Positions 16,630 to 23,901 of a DNA stretch of 64,000 nt are shown piece after piece. The stretch lies in assembly GCA_017510445.1 (NCBI GenBank), contig JAFWNF010000003.1, forward strand, positions 124,001 through 188,000, read 5' to 3'. The position numbers were made by a program, and so were the translations under genes. Position 1 is the first letter of the stretch. Each line of letters opens with the position of its first letter. The notes beneath the pieces were generated by a model. That model searched no databases and had not been told where the DNA came from. It worked only from the letters and a program-made list of their open reading frames with translations. This DNA comes from Candidatus Saccharimonadota bacterium. Lineage in GTDB: Bacteria; Patescibacteriota; Saccharimonadia; Saccharimonadales; Saccharimonadaceae.

Positions 16630-18123
16630 ATGAAATCTCTCCCTGTTGTAGCACTAATTGGTCAAACAAATGCTGGAAAATCCAGTCTTTTGAATCGTTT
16701 TGCGCGCCAAAATATTGCTATAGTCGCCAGGGAAGAAGGTACTACTCGCGATAACGTCATCACCAAAATCGACAACAAATTCCTATTGATTGACACCGCC
16801 GGTCTCAAAAACCCAGAGGACGATTTTGAAGCTTCTATTCAAGATCAAATCGAAGACGCTATCGATTCCGCTGACTTAATCCTCGTTACCCTTGACTCTT
16901 CGAAATATCCAGACCAAAAAGATAAGGACATCGCCAAAAACGCCCTAAAATCCAAAAAACCAGTTTTTCTTGTGCTTAACAAATCCGACCTCGGCGAATC
17001 TTTACCAGATAACGAATTCTTGAAACTCGGCATCAAACCAGCCGAAACCTTCCGCGTCTCCGCCACCACCGGCCAAGGAATCAAAGATTTAAAAAATACA
17101 GTCATTAAAGCACTTTTCAAATCTTCTTTCGAAGCGACTAAAGAAAATTCACAAATTTTTCGAGGAGACCACGAAGGAGCGCAATCGATGGCCGGTGTGT
17201 CCCGAAGCGCATTGCGCTCCGCACGACTGGCCGACGAGAAAAATATGACTGAATTTTCCAAAGCGAGAAAGAATGATTTGAAAAACGCAGACGAAAAAGT
17301 CGTGAGCGCAAGCGAAGCAAATTTAGATTCCTCACATCTAACTCTCGCTCTCATTGGCCGCCCAAACGTCGGCAAATCCAGCCTCTTCAACTCCCTCGGC
17401 AAAAAGCAACAAGCCATCGTCAGCTCCCGCCAGGGCACCACTCGCGACATCAACCGCGTTGAAGTTAAATTCAAAGGTAAGACTATCGAAATCCTCGACA
17501 CCGCCGGCCTTAGAAAACCAGGCAAACGCGAAGTTGGCATCGAAAAATTCTCCGCCATCCGCACTCTCGCCGCCATCGAAGAATCCGACATCTGCGCTCT
17601 TCTTGTTGACGCCACCGAACCTCATTCCAAACTCGACCAATCTCTCGCCGGCCAAATCGTCGAAGCCGGAAAGGGAATTATTGTCATTTTAACCAAAGCC
17701 GACCTCGTCGAAAACACCGACGAAATCCTCGATAAACTCGAATATGATTTCAACTTCCTGCCTTTCGCCCCCGTCCTCATCACTAGCTCAAAAACCGGCA
17801 AGAACGTCACCAAACTTTTTGAACTCGCCGAAGAAATCGCCAAAAATCGTAAAACCGAAATCAAAACTTCCGAACTCAACAAAATCCTAAACGACGCCAT
17901 CGTTTCTCACCCACCTGCCGGCCTCAAAAACACCCGTCCAAAGCCAAAATACATCGTCCAAACCGATTCCAACCCGCCTTGGTTTGTTGTTCATGGCCGT
18001 GATCTCGGGCTTTTGCACTGGTCTTGGAAACGCTTTTTAGAGCGTAAAATCCGCGAAAAATACCCTCTCGTCGGCACCCCAATCTTCTTCAGCTACCGCA
18101 GCGACGACAAAACCAACCAATAA
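16630..18123 (+). CDS. der: Ribosome biogenesis GTPase Der (EngA) with repeat-derived linker
   Basis: 497 aa tandem-GTPase needed for 50S assembly. The first G domain has P-loop GQTNAGKSS (residues 10-18), then DTAGL and NKSDL; the second has GRPNVGKSS (residues about 242-250), DTAGLRKPGKRE and LTKADL; the C-terminal KH-like domain ends NPPWFVVHGRDLGLLHWSWKRFLERKIREKYPLVGTPI. The linker between the G domains is about 70 residues and low-complexity. At DNA level its centre (17143-17258) is an imperfect palindrome sharing its apical loop with an intergenic copy just after the gene, so the linker appears to have grown by in-frame repeat insertion. Likely leaderless. Confidence 0.95.
   Translation: MKSLPVVALIGQTNAGKSSLLNRFARQNIAIVAREEGTTRDNVITKIDNKFLLIDTAGLKNPEDDFEASIQDQIEDAIDSADLILVTLDSSKYPDQKDKDIAKNALKSKKPVFLVLNKSDLGESLPDNEFLKLGIKPAETFRVSATTGQGIKDLKNTVIKALFKSSFEATKENSQIFRGDHEGAQSMAGVSRSALRSARLADEKNMTEFSKARKNDLKNADEKVVSASEANLDSSHLTLALIGRPNVGKSSLFNSLGKKQQAIVSSRQGTTRDINRVEVKFKGKTIEILDTAGLRKPGKREVGIEKFSAIRTLAAIEESDICALLVDATEPHSKLDQSLAGQIVEAGKGIIVILTKADLVENTDEILDKLEYDFNFLPFAPVLITSSKTGKNVTKLFELAEEIAKNRKTEIKTSELNKILNDAIVSHPPAGLKNTRPKPKYIVQTDSNPPWFVVHGRDLGLLHWSWKRFLERKIREKYPLVGTPIFFSYRSDDKTNQ
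17143..17258. repeat. Palindromic repeat element inside der, copy 1
   Basis: Outer arms GAAAATTCA (17143-17151) and TGAATTTTC (17250-17258); inner arms GGAGCGCAAT (17176-17185) and ATTGCGCTCC (17211-17220), both perfect. The loop TGGCCGGTGTGTCCCGAA (17189-17206) differs by one base from the loop of the element at 18181. It is translated within the Der linker as a Ser/Ala/Arg-rich stretch. Confidence 0.7.
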
Positions 18124-18180
18124 TCCCTACTTTCCGAATCACCTCTTTTTCTGAGCATGTTTCCAACCCCTTAATTCTAT

Positions 18181-18258
18181 CAACATTTTCCTCATCCGAG
18201 CAAAAACGTGGCCGGTGTATCCCGAACGGCTTTTGCGAGGATTGAGCGAAAGATGTTG
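18181..18258. repeat. Palindromic repeat element downstream of der, copy 2
   Basis: Arms CAACAT (18181-18186) and ATGTTG (18253-18258) enclose CTCATCC/GGATTGAG and CAAAA/TTTTG pairs. The loop TGGCCGGTGTATCCCGAA (18209-18226) matches copy 1 at 17 of 18 bases although the arms are different in sequence. No gene is seen in 18124-18405 apart from this element and the promoter of the next gene. Confidence 0.7.
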
Positions 18259-18330
18259 TGGAATTTACAGGGCGTGCAGAAACTCGTGAAGAAAAAGATG
18301 GTGTAAGGGGAGATCGAAGAAACGCTCATC

Positions 18331-18359
18331 TTTGTATTTCTTTCACCTCTATATTATAA
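18331..18359 (+). promoter_or_regulatory. Promoter of the six-gene Cys-protein operon
   Basis: TTGTAT, 17-nt spacer, TATAAT, with the -10 ending near 18359, about 47 nt before the first ATG at 18406. The leader contains AAAAAGGTGGTG as Shine-Dalgarno. Confidence 0.65.
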
Positions 18360-18405
18360 TAATTCCCATATCCAAAAGATCGAACTTTAAAAAGGTGGTG
18401 AAAAA

Positions 18406-18651
18406 ATGTCAGAGAAACTAACGCGAAAAGAATTTAAAAAACTCCTTCAAACTCACTGGATGTGTGCAAATTGCACAAACGCTAGTAGAGAATATTGTGC
18501 CCAATGCGCATTCTATCAAGATCTTCTCAAGCAAGACACTCGAAAACCCAAAACCAGACGCAAAAAACGCGCAAGAGCTAGACTTGCAGAAGATCTTACT
18601 TCTCTAGATTTCGATTCTGTATGCATACTTAATGGCCGAATAATAAAGTAA
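18406..18651 (+). CDS. Small Cys-rich basic protein, first gene of the Cys operon
   Basis: 81 aa, not recognised. Cysteines form the pattern C-X2-C-X9-C-X2-C (MCANCTNASREYCAQC, residues about 24-39), the geometry of a four-Cys zinc ribbon or knuckle. A basic stretch KTRRKKRARARLAEDL follows, which could bind nucleic acid. The C-terminus lacks the DEAWLES tag found in the proteins at 19080 and 19840. GGTGG lies 8 nt before the ATG. Confidence 0.75.
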   Translation: MSEKLTRKEFKKLLQTHWMCANCTNASREYCAQCAFYQDLLKQDTRKPKTRRKKRARARLAEDLTSLDFDSVCILNGRIIK

Positions 18652-18672
18652 CAAACAAGAGAGGTGAAAAAA

Positions 18673-19083
18673 ATGGACAAACTAGCGAAGGATCTCGTAA
18701 AACTAGCAAAGATTGCCGCATGTTCTTGGGCTTTTTTCTTTATAGCAGTTGTACTCACGCTTATGTCGAAGGGTCATTCTTTTCAATCCATAGCTATGAT
18801 TCTCGTCATAATTAGTAGCATTGTCGGCATATCCCTAACTTCCGCTACACTTTTTGCTATGTGCATATCAAAGGGAAAACAACAAAAAGCAAACGCGGAC
18901 GATAGAAGAAACGTGGCCGAAGAATGTCCAATGATACAAGAAAACGGTATTTGTATACCAATTGGTGATTCTTGTTCTTTGGTAAATAATCCGATGTGTG
19001 ATGCGTTGCATTATGCATATACTATTGGTCAATGTTCTATCCTAGAAAAGACGGAAGAAGAAAAAAGAGGTGAAGAAAAATGA
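18673..19083 (+). CDS. Two-span membrane protein with Cys-rich tail
   Basis: 136 aa from the ATG at 18673, chosen because AGAGAGGTG lies 7 nt upstream; a GTG at 18664 is part of that Shine-Dalgarno. Two hydrophobic segments at residues about 13-33 and 40-64 are followed by a soluble tail with five Cys (EECPMIQENGICIPIGDSC, then NNPMCDALHYAYTIGQC). A short cytoplasmic N-terminus suggests the tail is also cytoplasmic. Function unknown. The stop overlaps the next ATG (ATGA). Confidence 0.72.
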   Translation: MDKLAKDLVKLAKIAACSWAFFFIAVVLTLMSKGHSFQSIAMILVIISSIVGISLTSATLFAMCISKGKQQKANADDRRNVAEECPMIQENGICIPIGDSCSLVNNPMCDALHYAYTIGQCSILEKTEEEKRGEEK

Positions 19084-19313
19084 AAAACAAAGACTTGATT
19101 AACGCGTGCACAAACCACAATTGTGATCACTGCGGCTGCGGAAAAGAGTGCGACTACTTCGAACGCATTTATAATTATTTGCCAGTGGTAGTAGGAGATC
19201 TTATGCGCAACGGCATTGACGTAATCTACGGTCTCAAAAAGATGGAAGGGGAACCACATAAAGTTCCCGTTCCCGTAAAACTTGACGAGGCTTGGCTTGA
19301 GAGTGAGGTGTAA
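19080..19313 (+). CDS. Small Cys-rich protein with DEAWLES tail (family member A)
   Basis: 77 aa. Cys cluster C-X5-C-X2-C-X1-C-X3-C (ACTNHNCDHCGCGKECDYF) followed by ERIYNYLP; the C-terminus is VPVKLDEAWLESEV. The protein at 19840 has the same plan: Cys cluster, then ECD-aromatic-xxIY, and the closing (L/F)DEAWLES(E/D). This makes them clear paralogues. No signal peptide or membrane span. It starts inside the stop of the preceding gene. Confidence 0.78.
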   Translation: MKNKDLINACTNHNCDHCGCGKECDYFERIYNYLPVVVGDLMRNGIDVIYGLKKMEGEPHKVPVPVKLDEAWLESEV

Positions 19314-19315
19314 AA

Positions 19316-19648
19316 ATGAAACTTGACTATCGCCGGCCAATACTGGTGGGGGTTCTTATCGGACTGTTTGGAGCTTTAGTAATGCTCGGCATTTACATAT
19401 GGCTTCATGTGCCCCCGAAAACTATGCTTCTCGCTTCGGTGTTGATGCTCACCCTAAGTTGGATAGCATTTGCTATTCACCTTATTAGTTTCGTCCATCA
19501 CACAAAAAAGCTGGAAAAAGAGTTGAAAGACTTCGAGAGACGCAAAGAAGAAATGAAAAGCTCTGTCGACCAAGAAACACGCAACATGCTAGAAGCCATC
19601 GAATATGTTTACAATTGTACGCATGGAGGCGAAGAAAATGACAGTTAA
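19316..19648 (+). CDS. Two-span membrane protein with coiled-coil tail
   Basis: 110 aa. Two transmembrane helices at about 9-30 and 37-62, joined by a very short loop, then a Lys/Glu-rich coiled-coil-like tail (KKLEKELKDFERRKEEMKSS) on the cytoplasmic side. Only one Cys. It sits 2 nt after the preceding gene, and its last 11 nt overlap the next gene. The alternation of membrane and Cys-rich genes suggests that the soluble members dock on the membrane pair, which is inference. Confidence 0.7.
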   Translation: MKLDYRRPILVGVLIGLFGALVMLGIYIWLHVPPKTMLLASVLMLTLSWIAFAIHLISFVHHTKKLEKELKDFERRKEEMKSSVDQETRNMLEAIEYVYNCTHGGEENDS

Positions 19649-19850
19649 CCAACTTATCGGTGAATGTTGGGCAAGACAATGTGTAGAAAACGGAAATACT
19701 TGTCCTTTCGACAAAGAATGTGACCTTTTCGAGAGCATTTATGGCCGTTTGCCATTCGAAATCAGGAATCTCTCAGAGCGCGAAAGACAAGCAATTATTT
19801 TGCGTATCAAGGAAAACTTAGAGAAGGCAGGTGAGAAAAATGAAGATTAA
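19638..19850 (+). CDS. Small Cys-rich protein (family member B)
   Basis: 70 aa from the ATG at 19638, with GGAGG 8 nt upstream. Cys pattern C-X4-C-X6-C-X6-C (CWARQCVENGNTCPFDKEC), then DLFESIYGRLPFEIRNL. The CPxxKECDxFxxIY core is shared with the proteins at 19080 and 19840 and, less closely, with 7391. It lacks the DEAWLES tail and ends in a Lys/Glu-rich helix. It overlaps both neighbours by 11 nt. Confidence 0.76.
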   Translation: MTVNQLIGECWARQCVENGNTCPFDKECDLFESIYGRLPFEIRNLSERERQAIILRIKENLEKAGEKNED

Positions 19851-20046
19851 GGAATTAGTTGAAACCTGCGAAAGCAGGAGCAATTGCTTTGGTTGTCCTT
19901 GCAGTAAAGAGTGCGATGCCTATTCAGACATCTACGACGTCTGTCCCAAATATGCAAGAGAATTGGTAGAGGCCAAAGAACAAAAAACGGTCCTTAAGCC
20001 AGTCACGGTAACTTTCGATGAGGCTTGGCTCGAAAGCGACATCTAA
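19840..20046 (+). CDS. Small Cys-rich protein with DEAWLES tail (family member C)
   Basis: 68 aa from the ATG at 19840 (GCAGGTG is the Shine-Dalgarno). Cys pattern CESRSNCFGCPCSKEC, then DAYSDIYDVCPKYAREL, and the closing VTVTFDEAWLESDI, nearly the same tail as the protein at 19080. Last gene of the operon; a terminator follows at once. A metal (zinc or Fe-S) role is plausible from the Cys spacing but not shown. Confidence 0.77.
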   Translation: MKIKELVETCESRSNCFGCPCSKECDAYSDIYDVCPKYARELVEAKEQKTVLKPVTVTFDEAWLESDI

Positions 20047-20054
20047 TCACCACC

Positions 20055-20085
20055 AAAAAGGTCAACTCCAAAAGTTGGCCTTTTT
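20055..20085 (+). terminator. Rho-independent terminator ending the Cys operon
   Basis: AAAAAGGTCAACT pairs with AGTTGGCCTTTTTT (one G-T pair) across a CCAA-type loop, then T-run. Confidence 0.85.
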
Positions 20086-20180
20086 TATTTACCAATTTCT
20101 ACTAAAGAATATGCTAAAATAAATTTAAGTGGGCATCTTTGATGCTCATTTTGCACTTTAAAAGAATAGGAGGCATTTTT

Positions 20181-21611
20181 ATGTCAGTCGATTACCATGA
20201 TTTTATTGTTCCAGGTCTAGATGTTCTAATTGGCGATCCAAGCATCTTATCGCCCGAAAAAGAGGACAAAAAACGCGCGGAAATTTTCTATATTCCTGAA
20301 AATTACATCTATCGCGTCATCGATTTTTACCACGAACAGTCCGGCCGTGGCGACTCTTGTCGCGAACTCACTCGTAGATTTGGCGTTATTCTCGAAGCCA
20401 TGCAAGAAGACAGCGACGAGCCTTTCGCGCTTGATAACGGTACCATTGTCGAATTTGTCCAAACCGACAACTTCAGGTTCACAATGGGGCTCGACTATAA
20501 GAGTTCCAAATCTCACGCCATCGCCGCCGCTAAACTCGTTTCCGAAAAAGTTGATAAAAACTATCTTGCCATCATGACTGGTAGCGATCAGCTTTCCACA
20601 CTTGCCGCCCTCTACCGCATCGATGTCGCTCACATCAACCCCGAAGTTTATACCGGCCGCCGCAAAGTCAAACTCCCCATGGAATGTGCCAGCCTTTGGT
20701 TCAACGGTAAAAAAATCACCCCTGAAGAATGGGAAGATTTTTTCCCAAAGCAAACCGCACTTCATCCTAACGAATTCGTTGAATTTATTTTCGACGATTT
20801 CTCTGGTCGAGATTATGGTTGGTCTTGTATCGGCAGGTTCGACGCCGAGGAAAATGCTTTAATCCATCTTAAAAACACTAGTTTTAAGAACCCAAGTTTT
20901 AGAGCCATTCGCCCCCGCACCGCCAGTCAAGCCATGCTCCTTGAGGCTTTACTTACCCCCCCCCAGGAGATTCCTATAGTCATCGTTTCGGGCGTTTTTG
21001 GCACTGGCAAAACTTTCCTTTCTACAGCCGCCGGCTATTATGGTGTCGTAGAGAGCGGAGAATATGAGCGCATTTTCGTTTGCCCTAGAGATGGTTCTCT
21101 CGGCAAAGAAATCGGTTTCGTTCCAGGCGACTCCGTCGAAAAAACCATGGTTAAAGCCAAGCCCATCGCCGACAACATGCGCGAAATCTTGCGCCTTACC
21201 ATTCCGCCCGAAAAACTCAAAGACAAGGGAAGCATAAAAAACGCCGCGTCTTGTCGCGACTGTTTAGACCGCCACGTCGGAGACATCCTGAATGATTATT
21301 TCGAATACGAGTCCATCATCTACATGGGCGGTCGTTCAATCTCGAACAGTTTCATCATTCTCGACGAATTCCAAGACACCGAACGTTATCAAGCGCGCGC
21401 TCTTTTATCGAGAATCGGCGACGGTTCGAAAATCATCGTTTCTGGCGACCCCACACAGATTACCAATCCGCATCTGAATCGCACTTCAAACGGTTTGAGC
21501 TACAGCGCATCAAGGCTGGCCGGCAAACCCGAAGCTATGATAATAACTTTGGAAGAGAGCGAAATCGTCCGTTCTCCCGCCGCCCTCGCCATCGCCAACT
21601 ACCTCAAATAA
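20181..21611 (+). CDS. PhoH-family ATPase with N-terminal PIN-like domain
   Basis: 476 aa from the ATG at 20181 (AGGAGG 7 nt upstream). The C-terminal half is a PhoH-type ATPase: Walker A GVFGTGKTFLS (residues about 275-285), Walker B FIILDEFQDT, and SGDPTQITNPH. Residues 1-150 (FIVPGLDVLIGDPSIL, then HAIAAAKLVSEKVDKNYLAIMTGSDQLSTLAALYRIDV) resemble a PIN RNase domain, as in bacterial PIN-PhoH proteins that act as RNA helicase/RNase. An insert CRDCLDRH carries two Cys. A run of nine C at 20956-20964 lies in the coding sequence and could slip. Transcribed alone, with a -10 TAAAAT at 20115. Confidence 0.85.
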   Translation: MSVDYHDFIVPGLDVLIGDPSILSPEKEDKKRAEIFYIPENYIYRVIDFYHEQSGRGDSCRELTRRFGVILEAMQEDSDEPFALDNGTIVEFVQTDNFRFTMGLDYKSSKSHAIAAAKLVSEKVDKNYLAIMTGSDQLSTLAALYRIDVAHINPEVYTGRRKVKLPMECASLWFNGKKITPEEWEDFFPKQTALHPNEFVEFIFDDFSGRDYGWSCIGRFDAEENALIHLKNTSFKNPSFRAIRPRTASQAMLLEALLTPPQEIPIVIVSGVFGTGKTFLSTAAGYYGVVESGEYERIFVCPRDGSLGKEIGFVPGDSVEKTMVKAKPIADNMREILRLTIPPEKLKDKGSIKNAASCRDCLDRHVGDILNDYFEYESIIYMGGRSISNSFIILDEFQDTERYQARALLSRIGDGSKIIVSGDPTQITNPHLNRTSNGLSYSASRLAGKPEAMIITLEESEIVRSPAALAIANYLK

Positions 21612-21627
21612 CTCCTATTCTACCCCA

Positions 21628-21651
21628 AATCCCCCTCGCAAGAGGGGGATT
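21628..21651. terminator. GC-rich hairpin between convergent genes
   Basis: AATCCCCCTC-GCAA-GAGGGGGATT, a perfect 10-bp stem. It has no long T-run, so termination would be weak or assisted. Sits between the PhoH-like gene and the minus gene ending at 21682. Confidence 0.65.
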
Positions 21652-21681
21652 GCTTATTACAACTCTACTATGAATAATATT

Positions 21682-21972
21682 CTATTCGTTATTTTCTTCT
21701 CCAGACTTTCTTGCTTGTAGCCTTTTCGTTAATTCTTCTATTTTTTCGTAATCGGGATCAGATTTATTCAGTTCTTGCACATAATGAATTTCATCCCATG
21801 AAGAATCCTCTGGCAATCCTAGCTCTCCTGCAACCTTTTTTCGCCCCTCTTCAAATTCAGCATGCCGTTCTTCATCTGTTATTTCTAATCTCTGCTTAAT
21901 AAATTCATCCATATTCCACTTATCACCATTATTATTACCAGTATCACTACTTATTGAATTTGGATTTGGCAT
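21682..21972 (-). CDS. Small acidic hypothetical protein, G-rich-promoter group
   Basis: 96 aa, not recognised, strongly acidic and helical: MDEFIKQRLEITDEERHAEFEEGRKKVAGELGLPEDSSWDEIHYVQEL. The N-terminal 20 residues are Asn/Ser-rich and disordered. AAAGGATAAG is the Shine-Dalgarno. Its promoter (22003-22032) is almost identical to those of the unknown proteins ending at 50967 and 62201, so the three are probably co-regulated. Confidence 0.68.
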   Translation of the reverse strand: MPNPNSISSDTGNNNGDKWNMDEFIKQRLEITDEERHAEFEEGRKKVAGELGLPEDSSWDEIHYVQELNKSDPDYEKIEELTKRLQARKSGEENNE

Positions 21973-22002
21973 TCTTATCCTTTCTTTACAGTTTACCTCT
22001 TA

Positions 22003-22032
22003 AGTTTATCCCCTCCCCCACCTTCGTGTCAA
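22003..22032 (-). promoter_or_regulatory. G-rich-spacer promoter, copy A
   Basis: On the minus strand TTGACA (22032-22027), an 18-nt G-rich spacer, and TAAACT (22008-22003) followed by TAAG. Shares sequence well beyond the two boxes with the copies at 51003 and 62233. Confidence 0.75.
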
Positions 22033-22045
22033 CATAAAATTATGT

Positions 22046-22051
22046 TATAAT
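22046..22051 (+). promoter_or_regulatory. -10 box for leaderless pth mRNA
   Basis: TATAAT ends 6 nt before the pth ATG at 22058. Divergent from the G-rich promoter 14 nt away, so the two start points share a very short region. Confidence 0.68.
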
Positions 22052-22057
22052 ATAAAA

Positions 22058-22573
22058 ATGAACTTAATCGTCGGGTTTGGAAACCCAGAAAAGCAATACA
22101 ACTTTACTCGCCACAACTTCGGGTTTCTGGCCATTGATTTTTATTTCAAAAAAGAAGGTTTAACCTGGCAAAAAACCGAAAAATTCGGCGCAATTTGGCA
22201 AAAATCCGGCGAAAATATCTTTATTAAACCTCAAACTTTCTATAACGATATCGGAACTTCCGTCCGCGCCTTCAAAGACTTCTATAAAATCCCACTGGAG
22301 AACATTTTAATCATCTGCGATGATTTCAACCTACCTTTTGGCGAACTCCGTTTCCGCGAAAAAGGCTCCGCCGGCGGCAACAACGGCCTAAAATCTACAA
22401 TTTTACATCTCGGCACCGACAACTTTGCTCGCCTCCGCCTTGGAACAGGGAATGACGAGCTTCGCAAAAAGCTCGGCGACACCGACTTTGTCCTCAGCAA
22501 ATTTACCCCATCAGAAAAAGAAAGGCTCCCCGAAATCCTCCAGGAAGCCTCAGCGAGGATCAAAGAAGCCTAA
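22058..22573 (+). CDS. pth: Peptidyl-tRNA hydrolase
   Basis: 171 aa cytosolic hydrolase that frees tRNA from prematurely released peptidyl-tRNA. The family motifs are GFGNPEKQYNFTRHNFGF (catalytic His in TRHN, residue about 20), KPQTFYNDIG (normally KPxTYMNxSG), the catalytic-Asp segment CDDFNLPFGELRFREKGSAGGNNGLKS, and RLRLGTG. Slightly short at the C-terminus compared with E. coli. The 3' end overlaps the convergent gene at 22570 by 4 nt. Confidence 0.95.
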   Translation: MNLIVGFGNPEKQYNFTRHNFGFLAIDFYFKKEGLTWQKTEKFGAIWQKSGENIFIKPQTFYNDIGTSVRAFKDFYKIPLENILIICDDFNLPFGELRFREKGSAGGNNGLKSTILHLGTDNFARLRLGTGNDELRKKLGDTDFVLSKFTPSEKERLPEILQEASARIKEA

Positions 22574-23832
22574 ACCTCTTCTTCCACACCTGTTGCTTCA
22601 TTAATGCAAGTCATAGCCTTACCAATAGAGCTATGTCCAGTCCACCCACTAAGCGCTTCTCGCATTTCTTCATCAAACAATAAACAGCTCGGAATATCTT
22701 GCGCACCAAACGCATATGTCCACTTCGTGTCTGTTTTCTTCTTGTAAAAGATTTCCGCAGCGCCATAACCCTGAGCCATAACGGCTTCATAATTTTTATT
22801 CTTACCGCTTTCACTAATTTTCTCTTTTTCGACAGTTAAATATTTCATTGGCTCGCCTTTTTTTGTTTTATAAGCATCCGCGAGATTAGTGGCTAATTTT
22901 TCATTTTCCTCCGAAATCCAATTTTCGTTCGCACACGAAACACTCCAAAAACTACTGCTTGGAGATAATGGACCACATATTATTCCAGAATCATTATTGA
23001 TATAATATTTCGTTTCAAAAGGCCCGTCAGCATATTCTGCAAAACCAAGATCCGTCAAAGCTTTTGTAGCTTCACTATTAAGTTGAGGAGCAAACTCTAC
23101 CCACTCATCTCCATTAAACTGATAATATAGACCGTATGATTTATTAAGTGCGAATAACGTTCCGTCCTCATTAATCTTATGTAGAGGGAAAGTATGGTTG
23201 TAAGTTGTTATTAGATTAGCACTTTTGTCATGGTTTCTTTCAATCTCCGCTCGTATCCCATTAACGATCTCAATGACTTTCTCATCACCGCTAACCATGT
23301 TGGGCGTTTCTTTCTTGTCGACAGGATCAGCTGGTTTGATGCAATTATCAGCTTTTTCGCCAAACAAATCACTCTTTACTACACCAGTAGAAAGACAATA
23401 ATAGACAGCAAATCCAGCGACGAGCAAAATAATCAAAATAACGAGGAAAATTATCAATCCTTTACCCGATTTTCTCTTTCCATATACCTTCACGGGTCTT
23501 TCTTCAACGACCGGCTCTCGAATTTCTTCTGCTTCTTTTTCCGATATCTTTACTGGCTCTTCTTCTAGTTCAACTGGTTCATCTAGCTTAGGAGCATCCT
23601 TTTCTGGTGCCCTTGGAATCTCTACTGATTCTGGCTCAGAAGTCTCCTCACTTAAACCCTCATCAGAATTCCTTACTGGCTCAGATTCTTCGACCGGCTC
23701 ACTTGCGAGCTCTTCGTCGATGATGTCCTCGAGAGTCTTCTCGTCTTCGTTAAATTGTTTTTCTGTTTCGTCAAGCGAAACGTCTATTTTTTTAGCGACG
23801 CCACCCGGCATCTTATCCTCGCTGTTATCCAT
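22570..23832 (-). CDS. Membrane-anchored acidic-linker protein, unknown ectodomain
   Basis: 420 aa. A long acidic N-terminal region (residues 1-120, Glu/Pro/Val-rich) is followed by a basic stop (VYGKRKSGKG) and a transmembrane helix (LIIFLVILIILLVAGFAVYYCL); about 265 residues lie outside. The N-terminus DNSEDKMPGGVAKKID shares the MPGGV block with the serpin gene directly upstream, suggesting a common N-terminal targeting module. The ectodomain has a pattern of Cys (DNCIKP, GIICGP, SVSCANEN, SCLLF, MTCINE) that could form disulfides. Function unknown. Confidence 0.72.
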   Translation of the reverse strand: MDNSEDKMPGGVAKKIDVSLDETEKQFNEDEKTLEDIIDEELASEPVEESEPVRNSDEGLSEETSEPESVEIPRAPEKDAPKLDEPVELEEEPVKISEKEAEEIREPVVEERPVKVYGKRKSGKGLIIFLVILIILLVAGFAVYYCLSTGVVKSDLFGEKADNCIKPADPVDKKETPNMVSGDEKVIEIVNGIRAEIERNHDKSANLITTYNHTFPLHKINEDGTLFALNKSYGLYYQFNGDEWVEFAPQLNSEATKALTDLGFAEYADGPFETKYYINNDSGIICGPLSPSSSFWSVSCANENWISEENEKLATNLADAYKTKKGEPMKYLTVEKEKISESGKNKNYEAVMAQGYGAAEIFYKKKTDTKWTYAFGAQDIPSCLLFDEEMREALSGWTGHSSIGKAMTCINEATGVEEEV

Positions 23833-23874
23833 AATATTCCTATTTTAACATAAGCATTTAAAAATTGGAACAAA

Positions 23875-23900
23875 AAAATCCCCCGAAGGGGATTTTTCTT
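23875..23900 (-). terminator. Rho-independent terminator after the serpin gene
   Basis: AAAAATCCCC-GAA-GGGGATTTTT, a perfect 10-bp stem, located just past the serpin stop on the minus strand and before the promoter of the next minus gene. Confidence 0.85.
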
Positions 23901-23901
23901 A

